DNA of 16,151 bases, taken from the NCBI GenBank assembly GCA_028292565.1, contig JAQGMD010000349.1, positions 1 to 16,151 of the forward strand, read 5' to 3'. Shown here piece after piece: positions 8,231-14,085 of the stretch (its first letter is position 1; every line of letters begins with the position of its first letter). This stretch comes from Burkholderia sp. (GTDB lineage Bacteria; Pseudomonadota; Gammaproteobacteria; Burkholderiales; Burkholderiaceae). A model generated the notes under the pieces. That model made no database searches. It was not told the DNA's origin and worked only from the letters and a program-made list of their open reading frames with translations. The translations under genes were made by a program, and so were the position numbers.

Positions 8231-8254
8231 AGCGGCCTTCGGGCCGCTTTTTTT
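8231..8254 (+). terminator. Intrinsic terminator
   Basis: AGCGGCC (8231-8237) pairs with GGCCGCT (8242-8248) around a TTCG tetraloop, followed by a run of T. It ends the transcript of the secreted protein gene 45 bp upstream. Confidence 0.93.
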
Positions 8255-8463
8255 ATTTCTTCGGTGTATGCTCAATTGCGCCGGGTCTTCGTCGCATGAG
8301 AAGTCCGGTCAAGTCAAAACAGCAAGCTTTACATCTGTTAAATTACCAATGTCAATTGGAATCGTCGTGATTACATCCGAATTACGCGGTTCCGGCCCGG
8401 GAAAATTTCCGCGCCTTTCAAGAAAGGGATGTCTGTTTGTTAACAAAAGGTAGGAGTATCGAC

Positions 8464-8766
8464 ATGCTGGAATCCAACATCAAAACTGTAAGAAGCGACA
8501 TGAAAACCCTCGTTAAAGATGCGCAAGACCTGTTCCGCGAAGCGACCTCGAGCACCGGCGAAAGAGCGGATGAGCTCCGTCAACGTGGTTTGTTACTGCT
8601 CGATGCCGCAATGGAAAAAGCGCAGGAAGTGCAAGCTGCCGCGATGGAAACGGGCAAGGAAGTGGTGCATACCGCTGACGAATACGTGCAGAAGAACCCC
8701 TGGCAAGCGGTGGCAATTTCAACCGGTGTCGGCGTGCTCGTTGGCATGCTGCTCGCGCGGAAATAG
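8464..8766 (+). CDS. YqjD/ElaB-like (DUF883) tail-anchored membrane protein
   Basis: A 100-residue protein with TAGGAG 7 nt upstream of ATG. It is a long amphipathic helix (residues 1-75; SDMKTLVKDAQDLFREA and ERADELRQRGLLLLDAAMEKA) followed by the family signature YVQKNPWQAVAISTGVGVLVGMLLARK, a C-terminal membrane anchor. E. coli YqjD and ElaB are inner-membrane proteins that associate with ribosomes in stationary phase. It is the first gene of a three-gene set with the YqjE-like and third membrane protein genes, as in the E. coli yqjDEK cluster. Confidence 0.9.
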   Translation: MLESNIKTVRSDMKTLVKDAQDLFREATSSTGERADELRQRGLLLLDAAMEKAQEVQAAAMETGKEVVHTADEYVQKNPWQAVAISTGVGVLVGMLLARK

Positions 8767-8775
8767 ACTGGCGCC

Positions 8776-9159
8776 ATGGAACATCGGCAAACTGATGAAA
8801 GTCCCGGCCTGATTGCCGGCCTGGCAGGAATTGCGAAAAACTCCTTCGGTTTGCTGGTAAGCCGAATCGAACTCGCAGCACTTGAGCTTGGCGAAATTCG
8901 AACCAACGTCGCCAGGCTCATGCTTGTTTCCGCATTGGGCGTCGTCGCGGTCTGGTTTGCCGTGGCCTTCTGGACCGGGTTGGTCGTAGTCCTCGCGTGG
9001 GATAGCTGGGGATGGAAAATTCTATTGCTCATCGCCGCATTGTTCACCGCGGCCGCGGTCGGCATCTTCCTTTATGCGAAATCGATGGTCGACCGCAACA
9101 AGCTGTCGATGGCCGCCACGCTGAACGAATTGCGTAACGACCGCGACGCATTGCTTTGA
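8776..9159 (+). CDS. YqjE-like phage-holin superfamily membrane protein
   Basis: A 127-residue inner-membrane protein starting 9 bp after the YqjD-like gene. It has an N-terminal helix (LIAGLAGIAKNSFGLLVSRI) with ELAALELGEIR, then two transmembrane helices (about residues 52-76 and 81-102), and a short polar tail. This is the pattern of the YqjE/holin-X superfamily. The close spacing to both neighbours supports one operon. Despite the superfamily name, nothing points to a phage here. Confidence 0.85.
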   Translation: MEHRQTDESPGLIAGLAGIAKNSFGLLVSRIELAALELGEIRTNVARLMLVSALGVVAVWFAVAFWTGLVVVLAWDSWGWKILLLIAALFTAAAVGIFLYAKSMVDRNKLSMAATLNELRNDRDALL

Positions 9160-9170
9160 AAAGGGACGGA

Positions 9171-9530
9171 ATGCATAACGACATCGAGCAACGCAAGAAA
9201 CAATTGATTGCGGAAGGTACGGCCTATCGCGCGCTGGTGGTCCAGGCAAAGAACGATGCATATGCCGGCATGCGTCCGGATTTGTTGGTGAAAGGTGCGA
9301 TCGAACATGCCGCTTCGACCGTACTCGCCGCTTTCAGGAATGGGAACGTTGTGAATATGGTGGGCGATCACCTGCCTACGATATTGCCGCTTGTCGTCAC
9401 CGGCATATCCGCGTTGCGGAAGCTGTCTTTGCCCAAGCCAGTCATCCGCGGGCTGTTGCTCGCGGTTGTGGCCGGCGCGGTCGGGACGCTGGTGTTCAAA
9501 AAAATGAGGGCGCGCAAACAGCCCTCTTGA
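9171..9530 (+). CDS. Small membrane protein in the YqjK position
   Basis: A 119-residue protein from ATG 9171, chosen because AAGGGACGGA precedes it; an in-frame TTG at 9156 overlaps the previous stop. It starts IEQRKKQLIAEGTAYRALV, a charged helix of the YqjK type, and ends with hydrophobic helices (LPTILPLVVTGISAL and GLLLAVVAGAVGTLVF) and a basic tail. Gene order and size match the third gene of yqjDEK, but sequence resemblance is only partial. A role in envelope or stationary-phase physiology is inferred from context. Confidence 0.75.
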   Translation: MHNDIEQRKKQLIAEGTAYRALVVQAKNDAYAGMRPDLLVKGAIEHAASTVLAAFRNGNVVNMVGDHLPTILPLVVTGISALRKLSLPKPVIRGLLLAVVAGAVGTLVFKKMRARKQPS

Positions 9531-9615
9531 TCAAGTTTTACAAGATGTAACTTGTCGAACTTACACTTCCGCATCTGTGTCGAACCTCTGGTTAATTCAC
9601 GCAAAGGGGAAACGT

Positions 9616-10323
9616 ATGATGCTAAATAAAAAACAACTTACCGCAACAACACTCGGCCTGCTGGTGCTCGCCGGGTGTGCAGACATGAGTCCGGTTCAGC
9701 GCGGCACCGCGCAGGGCGCAGGTGTTGGCGCCGGTATCGGTGCTGTGCTCGGAGCCGCGACCGGCGGTGGCGGTGGACGCCGTGCCGCGACCGGTGCTGC
9801 CGTCGGTGGTGCGGCCGGCGCTGTCATTGGCAACATCTGGAGCAGCAGGATGGAACAGCAGAAGCGGCAAATGGAACAGGCTACACAGGGCACTGGCGTG
9901 CAAGTAACGCAGACTGCGGACAACCGGCTCAAGCTCGACATCCCGTCCGATATTTCTTTCGACACCAACCGCTCCGACATCAAGTCGAATTTCCGCCCGG
10001 TGCTCGACAAGTTTGCCTCCAGTCTGGTTGAGAATCCCTACACCCGGGTCACGATCGTCGGCCATACCGATAGCACCGGCAGCGACGCGGTCAACAATCC
10101 GCTCTCGATCAACCGCGCTTCGCAGACACGTGATTACCTCGCTTCGAGGGGCGTCGCATCGAACCGCTTCAACATCGACGGCCGCGGTTCACGCGAACCG
10201 ATCGCATCCAACGATTCCGAAGCCAACCGTTCGCGCAATCGTCGTGTTGAAATCTATGTGGCCGAACAACAGGCCACGGCGCAGGGGCCGCAACAGCAGC
10301 AGATGCTGCAGCCGCAGAGGTGA
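9616..10323 (+). CDS. OmpA-family lipoprotein with glycine zipper
   Basis: From ATG 9616 (AAAGGGGAAA upstream) the protein has 235 residues. It begins with a lipoprotein signal and lipobox LAGC (Cys21), then a Gly/Ala-rich glycine-zipper segment (about 31-77, e.g. GAGVGAGIGAVLGAATGGGG), a Gln-rich stretch, and a C-terminal OmpA domain (about 105-222) with ISFDTNRSDIK, VGHTDSTGS, RASQTRDYLASRGV and NRSRNRRVEI. OmpA domains bind peptidoglycan, so it likely links the outer membrane to the wall. The C terminus is Gln-rich. It stands alone before a strong terminator. Confidence 0.9.
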   Translation: MMLNKKQLTATTLGLLVLAGCADMSPVQRGTAQGAGVGAGIGAVLGAATGGGGGRRAATGAAVGGAAGAVIGNIWSSRMEQQKRQMEQATQGTGVQVTQTADNRLKLDIPSDISFDTNRSDIKSNFRPVLDKFASSLVENPYTRVTIVGHTDSTGSDAVNNPLSINRASQTRDYLASRGVASNRFNIDGRGSREPIASNDSEANRSRNRRVEIYVAEQQATAQGPQQQQMLQPQR

Positions 10324-10343
10324 ATCGGGCAGGGAAATAAGAA

Positions 10344-10365
10344 AAGCCGACCTGCAGGTCGGCTT
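10344..10365. terminator. Intrinsic terminator, family copy 1
   Basis: AAGCCGACC and GGTCGGCTT arms around TGCA form a perfect hairpin with A-rich and T-rich sides, right after the OmpA-lipoprotein gene. It is the first of four near-identical hairpins in 1.8 kb. Confidence 0.9.
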
Positions 10366-10372
10366 TCTTATG

Positions 10373-10471
10373 CGTAGCGTTGATGACGTCGGTCGATGAG
10401 ACCTCAGACTGTCCCGCCTGGGCTAAGCGCCGAATCGCATCGAGAACGTCGTCCGGTGTGATTTTGCTCAT
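10373..10471 (-). pseudogene. Truncated reading frame with operator-like upstream region
   Basis: On the minus strand an ATG at 10471 opens 33 codons (MSKITPDDVLDAIRRLAQAG, then QSEVSSTDVINAT). This looks like the helical N terminus of a regulator-type protein. The frame then runs straight into the terminator of the OmpA gene and antisense to that gene, so the native coding sequence is cut off at about 10373. The palindrome and repeated GAGCAG sites just upstream of the ATG suggest that the intact ancestor was an autoregulated gene. I cannot name its family. Confidence 0.45.
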
Positions 10472-10475
10472 GTAT

Positions 10476-10535
10476 CTGCTCAAATTTGAGCAGATATTGA
10501 GCAGACGTATCAACTTTTGAGCAGATATTGGGCAG
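10476..10535. promoter_or_regulatory. Operator array: palindrome plus phased GAGCAG sites
   Basis: CTGCTCAAATTTGAGCAG (10476-10493) is a perfect 18-bp palindrome. A 20-bp unit TTTGAGCAGATATTGAGCAG occurs at 10485-10504 and again at 10516-10535 with one mismatch. GAGCAG-like half-sites therefore start at 10488, 10499, 10519 and 10530, in pairs 11 bp apart, i.e. on one face of the helix. The array ends 5 bp upstream of the truncated minus-strand gene start. Confidence 0.65.
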
Positions 10536-10696
10536 GTAGCGCTGCGGCGGGATTGAAGTCCTTATTTTGGATGCATGAAATGACCATACTGGAAATCAAG
10601 TTACGGCGTATCCCGATTCCCTGTAGCAACGCAGCGAACTGGGCATTTTAAGAGGTTTTGGGCCACTAGCTTATTAAACACCCGCCATAACAAAAT

Positions 10697-10718
10697 AAGC
10701 CGACCCGCAGGTCGGCTT
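10697..10718. terminator. Intrinsic terminator, family copy 2
   Basis: AAGCCGACC and GGTCGGCTT arms around CGCA, with AAAAT before and TTTTT after. It is placed 18 bp beyond the stop of the minus-strand two-gene operon and would end its transcript; the stretch 10536-10696 between the operator array and this hairpin shows no gene I can support. Confidence 0.88.
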
Positions 10719-10735
10719 TTTCGTTCGCCTGCACA

Positions 10736-11260
10736 CTACGCGACCAGCGTCTTCAATGTGCGCTGCATTTCCGGGGCGAGTTGGCCAGCTTCCTTCGCAA
10801 GGTTGATTTGCTTGGCTGTTTTTGCTACTTCGACAATGGCTTGCTCAAGCTTGTAAGCGCCTTTTGCTTGTAACCATGTCAAGACGTCAGCCAGATGCCA
10901 CACAGCCGCAATGCCTTCATGGACAGGAATCGGGAAGTTCGTGGAATGGCTGATCATCAGCTTACGCATGTTCTGACGAGTCATTCCAGCTAACTCCGCG
11001 ACATCCGTAAGGCCAACAAAGTCGGGCGCAGCTTCAATCAGCCTGGCTGTGGGAATGGCGCGCTTCACGTCCGCAAGCGCAGACACGAAAGCATCTACCG
11101 CACTGTTCGCGGCACGGGTGAACTCCAGTGCAATACGGCCTGGCTGACCCGTACCGATCAAGGCATCATCGCAGCCAGCGGCTCCCAGTCGCTCCACTAA
11201 ATCGGTGTGGTCGCAGTCACCGTCTGAAAGTCGGTACTTGAGAGTAAAGGTGTATTCCAT
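10736..11260 (-). CDS. Helix-turn-helix protein, probable antitoxin/repressor of the pair
   Basis: A 174-residue protein from ATG 11260, with GGAG upstream that lies inside the end of the preceding gene; longer starts overlap that gene and are rejected. Residues 1-78 form a small alpha/beta domain (MEYTFTLKYRLSDGD..., GRIALEFTRA). Residues about 83-103 (GLTDVAELAGMTRQNMRKLM) are a MerR/excisionase-like helix-turn-helix, followed by a WHLADVLTWL segment typical of that wing. The C terminus is helical (EQAIVEVAKTAKQIN). It probably binds the palindrome at 11569-11586 and represses the operon. The order toxin-like gene then DNA-binding gene fits HicAB-type modules. The family is known to me only as DNA-binding protein. 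Confidence 0.8.
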   Translation of the reverse strand: MEYTFTLKYRLSDGDCDHTDLVERLGAAGCDDALIGTGQPGRIALEFTRAANSAVDAFVSALADVKRAIPTARLIEAAPDFVGLTDVAELAGMTRQNMRKLMISHSTNFPIPVHEGIAAVWHLADVLTWLQAKGAYKLEQAIVEVAKTAKQINLAKEAGQLAPEMQRTLKTLVA

Positions 11261-11264
11261 AGTC

Positions 11265-11537
11265 TTACTCCGAATTTTTCCCAAGATCGTCCTGCTTCCT
11301 GTGCGTCGTGCAGTTGTCGACGACACGCCTTAGCGCTCTTGCATGATTGCCTGGGTTTTTTGGCGTGCTCCACACGCTGGTTATGCAAAATTCGCCGCAG
11401 CGGCATTCATCATCGTCGTAGGGGCAATAAATCCGACCCCATGCGTGACTTCCGCCTACTTCTACACGCCAACCACTGTCTTCCGCATATTTAATCGCAT
11501 CATCGACTTCCTTTTTTGGATGGGTAGAACGAGCCAT
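11265..11537 (-). CDS. Small Cys-rich HicA-like protein, candidate toxin
   Basis: A 90-residue protein, first gene of a two-gene operon; its stop is 4 bp from the next ATG. It starts MARSTHPKKEVDDAIKYAED, then SGWRVEVGGSHAWGRIYC. The helix, then GW, then Gly-Ser-His (His31) order is that of HicA mRNA-interferase-like double-stranded-RNA-binding folds, where this His is catalytic. Unlike usual HicA it has four clustered cysteines (Cys38, 45, 47, 51), a possible metal site, and a Trp-Ser-Thr-Pro-Lys-Asn-Pro motif (56-62) before HARALRRVVDNC. No ribosome binding site is visible and the predicted transcript start is only about 5 nt upstream. Toxicity is inferred, not shown. Confidence 0.7.
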   Translation of the reverse strand: MARSTHPKKEVDDAIKYAEDSGWRVEVGGSHAWGRIYCPYDDDECRCGEFCITSVWSTPKNPGNHARALRRVVDNCTTHRKQDDLGKNSE

Positions 11538-11548
11538 GTTTTATCTAT

Positions 11549-11577
11549 ATCGTAGGTATGTATTGGGTGGTTGTCAA
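11549..11577 (-). promoter_or_regulatory. Sigma70-type promoter of the two-gene operon
   Basis: On the minus strand a perfect TTGACA (11572-11577) is followed after 17 bp by TACGAT (11549-11554; 4 of 6 consensus bases). Transcription would start near 11542, giving a leader of only about 5 nt before the ATG at 11537, which explains the missing ribosome binding site. Confidence 0.7.
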
Positions 11578-11586
11578 CTGACAACC
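11569..11586. promoter_or_regulatory. Perfect palindromic operator over the -35 box
   Basis: GGTTGTCA-AC-TGACAACC is a perfect inverted repeat that includes the whole -35 hexamer of the operon promoter. This is the usual arrangement for autorepression by the encoded DNA-binding protein. Confidence 0.75.
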
Positions 11587-11880
11587 GACTTCGCCGCACT
11601 TTACAATCCAATTTCGCTGCCTTAGTGCCAAAAAGTCGTTAATTTCCTAGAACCGGAATCGTGCCGGAAAGTCGACCATTGCGAACTCAACCATTTTCAA
11701 CAGTTGAGTAATGCGAGGGTTGCGCCTGACCTACTAGATCTGAATACTGAGAGAAATGTCGTCATAACGAACAAGTGACCGTTACGATGAACGCGTCGAC
11801 GGGAAAGTTGCGGGCGAGATTCCTCGATGCGCTCGGAATGACAGAGTAACTAGCATCGACCCTGGACAATCCGTTCCTCC
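11587..11880. other. Intergenic region without a supported gene
   Basis: About 300 bp upstream of the two-gene operon carry no reading frame with a ribosome binding site or recognisable protein. Only a short hairpin-forming stretch (GAGATTCC, TCGATGCGCTC, GGAATGAC; 11816-11842) stands out; it looks like a dispersed palindrome often seen in bacterial intergenic DNA. The rest looks like degraded accessory sequence. Confidence 0.5.
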
Positions 11881-11910
11881 AAAAAAGCCGACCTGCGAGT
11901 CGATTTTTTT
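11881..11910. terminator. Degenerate terminator, family copy 3
   Basis: AAAAAAGCCGACC followed by a decayed right arm (GAGTCGATTTTTTT instead of AGGTCGGCTTTTTT). No gene ends next to it, so it is probably a relic of a lost gene. Confidence 0.55.
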
Positions 11911-12081
11911 ATGTACCCGATTAAATTCAAATCACCCTAAGAGCCACGAGACGAGTAGCCCAGGATGTCTTCTAATCGAATCATGACGTTACAGTAAAAT
12001 TCTGATTCAATTCATTACGCATCGCCGTGAGACCCCGGGCTTGCGAGAGACCGTCGAGATTCGCCCGCTCACTAAATAAAA

Positions 12082-12103
12082 AAGCCGACCCGCAGGTCGG
12101 CTT
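12082..12103. terminator. Intrinsic terminator, family copy 4
   Basis: AAGCCGACC and GGTCGGCTT arms around CGCA, with A6 and T7 flanks. It lies 21 bp beyond the stop of the minus-strand cytochrome gene and would end its transcript; it works equally well in both directions. Confidence 0.92.
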
Positions 12104-12124
12104 TTTTTATTCCTGAAACCGCAA

Positions 12125-12997
12125 TTACTTCGCAGCAGCAATCATGTAATCCACAGCAGCCTTAACTTCTTCATCCGAAGCGGAAGATCCACCCTTCGGA
12201 GGCATCATCCCGGCCTTGCCCTGGAAGCCCTTGATCGCGTGTTCATACAAAGTCGCCTGACCTTGTGCGATACGCGGAGCCCACGCGGCTTTGTCGCCAG
12301 TCTTCGGTGCGCCGGCAATTCCGGCGCCATGGCAGGCGATGCACGCGGTGTCATGAATCTTCTTACCGACATCAGCTTTAGAAGCAACTGGAGCGGCAGG
12401 TGCCGGCGCAGCAGTAGCGGGGGCAGCGGCAGCAGCTGGAGCGGCGGCAGTTTGTTCAGCAGGTGCGGAAGCAGCAGTCGGTGCACTTTGTTTCACTTCC
12501 GGCTCTTTGAATTTGGCGCCAGACTGATTCGCCATGTAGACCACGGCGCGTGCAACTTCGGCATCATCCAGATCCGGATTGCCTCCTTTTGCAGGCATCG
12601 CGCGGATACCTTTGATCGCATGCTCCACCAGTTTGTCATAGCCCTGGGCAATACGTGCTGACCAGCCCGAAGCGTCGCCAGTCTTAGGTGCGCCGGCAGC
12701 GCCGCTGTCGTGGCAGGCTGCGCAAGTGGCTTTATATACAACGTCACCAGCTTGCAGTTGCTTCGGTGCGTTCGCGTCCCTCAGCGTAAAACCTTCGTCG
12801 GCAACCGGCCTGATACGCGCCGCGACAGCTTCAGGAGACAGGCTGTTGGATCCCGCGCCAGCCGTCGGCTCGTGTGCAACATATTGCACCAGCAATACGA
12901 TGACAATGATAGGTATCAGAAAACCCGCAGCGATGGCAGCAATGAGTTGCCCTGGTGTCCGGATCGCGGATTGGTGTTCGTTATGTGCGTCGCTCAT
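12125..12997 (-). CDS. Membrane-anchored diheme cytochrome c
   Basis: From ATG 12997 (GAGGGAATA upstream) the product has 290 residues; an upstream in-frame start is rejected because the ribosome binding site and the family N terminus (MSDAHNEHQS) point here. One transmembrane anchor (about 17-40) holds two periplasmic class I cytochrome domains: CAACH (92-96) with Met134 in AMPAKGG, and CIACH (219-223) with Met264/265 in GMMPPKGG as sixth ligands. A linker of Ala and Pro (171-206) separates them. The domains share GAPKTGD, RIAQG and EHAIKG, so they arose by duplication. It resembles the cytochrome c5-type proteins that carry electrons to terminal oxidases in betaproteobacteria. The gene is alone. 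Confidence 0.92.
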   Translation of the reverse strand: MSDAHNEHQSAIRTPGQLIAAIAAGFLIPIIVIVLLVQYVAHEPTAGAGSNSLSPEAVAARIRPVADEGFTLRDANAPKQLQAGDVVYKATCAACHDSGAAGAPKTGDASGWSARIAQGYDKLVEHAIKGIRAMPAKGGNPDLDDAEVARAVVYMANQSGAKFKEPEVKQSAPTAASAPAEQTAAAPAAAAAPATAAPAPAAPVASKADVGKKIHDTACIACHGAGIAGAPKTGDKAAWAPRIAQGQATLYEHAIKGFQGKAGMMPPKGGSSASDEEVKAAVDYMIAAAK

Positions 12998-13353
12998 TAT
13001 TCCCTCAAAACTATTTTTAAACCGGTAATCGTGTACGTGTTTTCGGCAGATATTAAGCCGACAGGCAGACAGAATGCAGGGCCTAAACCCTCGCAAAACT
13101 TTCGATTATAGACGTAACCAGACGGTTTTGAAACGGAAATGCCTGTTTGGCAGGCACCCCGGGGGAGTAGGAATTCACTCTCAAACAGCGCCGCACCCCG
13201 ACGAGGCGGCCAGCACCGGAATGGATAAAAAGCAGCACTATCGTTTGTCGAGAGAGGGCACGGATGAATTAAAGAAAGATTAAAGACTGATTAGACACTG
13301 CGAAAAAGCAGTTTAAGTCCTTGAAAAAAAAGAGTTTTCGTAAGACCCCCTCT
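12998..13353. other. Leader of cytochrome gene and AT-rich flank of the iteron array
   Basis: No gene is supported here. The left part holds the leader and presumably the promoter of the minus-strand cytochrome gene. The right part (about 13262-13340) is notably AT-rich compared with the surroundings, with A and T runs, and directly abuts the first iteron. In iteron plasmids such an AT-rich stretch is where the duplex opens, so it is a candidate unwinding element. I see no exact DnaA box. Confidence 0.45.
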
Positions 13354-14033
13354 CGCTCGGGAAACGACCCGCCCGCGCTCGGCGTACGAGTGTCGCCGCG
13401 CTTGAGCTACGACGGCCTCTCGCTGGACAAACGGGGTTCAACGCTCGAGCGACGCCACCCCCCAACGCGTGGAAAACGATAGCCCGCGGGGCTTCCAGAC
13501 CGAAAAACAGCCCGAAACGTTGTGAAAGAAACATGAAAACCTGTTTTTTGACGCACTTCATCGCTCGAAAAACGATAATTTGCAGTGCAACACCTCGCTC
13601 GAAATACGTGAGTTTCTGGCCATCCCCCTCTACCCACGCTCGAAAAACGTGTTTCGCAGGTCCCGCGGCAACCTCCAGCTTCAAAATTGACCCTGTCAAC
13701 TGCTCCGCCCACGCTGGAAAGACGATTCCCACGCGTAAAAAACGCCTGAAAGCCCCGCACAGCCTGCCCCCACGCTGGAAATACGATACTTCACACGCTC
13801 AACAAACGAGGAAACGCAGGGCGATACGTCCTGTCGCATCCAAACAACCACCGTTTTATCGACCGACCCACGCTCGAAATACGCGTCTTTTGCGGCGCAT
13901 GCGATAAAAACCCCTGACCCACGCTCGATATACGTGTCGAAAACCGCCAGAAATTTCAAAGCGAAGTTCCCCGGCCACGCTCGAAATACGTGTGTCCACG
14001 CTCGAACAACGTGTGTCCACGCTCGAAAGACGA
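13354..14033 (+). repeat. Iteron array, putative replication origin for the TrfA-like protein
   Basis: About 19 direct, same-strand copies of a 14-bp core CGCTCGAAAWACGW (often preceded by CCA) start at 13354, 13376, 13399, 13421, 13442, 13466, 13562, 13596, 13637, 13712, 13732, 13773, 13796, 13871, 13922, 13978, 13999 and 14020, with a weak copy near 13497. Left-end copies are degenerate, the best are at 13562-13650 and 13871-14033. Many neighbours are 20-24 bp apart, or about 41 bp, i.e. whole multiples of two helical turns; the last three are an exact 21-bp tandem. RK2 oriV has 17-bp iterons at about 22-bp spacing bound by TrfA, so this is the expected partner site, with a different core sequence. 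Confidence 0.88.
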
Positions 14034-14085
14034 AGTCCGCCATGTTAATTTAGCGACCCGTGAACGACGCCTTACAAAAATCAAC

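Noticed and set aside
7646..8275. Long minus-strand frame opposite the Ser/Gly-rich gene
   Set aside because: It is a shadow of the low-complexity GC-rich gene; the plus frame has a ribosome binding site, signal peptide and terminator.
8776..9159. Prophage holin
   Set aside because: The family name suggests phage, but the gene sits in a yqjDEK-like cluster with no lysis, tail or integrase genes.
10580..10651. 23-codon frame between the operator array and terminator copy 2
   Set aside because: No ribosome binding site, no recognisable sequence, and it lies in what looks like decayed DNA.
13221..13283. 20-codon frame MDKKQHYRLSREGTDELKKD before the iterons
   Set aside because: It has a plausible composition but no spaced ribosome binding site and no recognisable relatives; too short to support without conservation data.
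13354..14033. CRISPR-like array
   Set aside because: Repeats are only 14-17 bp, imperfect, and the gaps range from about 6 to 80 bp. No cas gene is near, and a TrfA-like gene follows. Iterons explain it better.
13696..14043. Minus-strand reading frame with repeated HVFRAW-type peptides
   Set aside because: The peptide repetition is just the translation of the iterons on the other strand; no ribosome binding site or family supports it.
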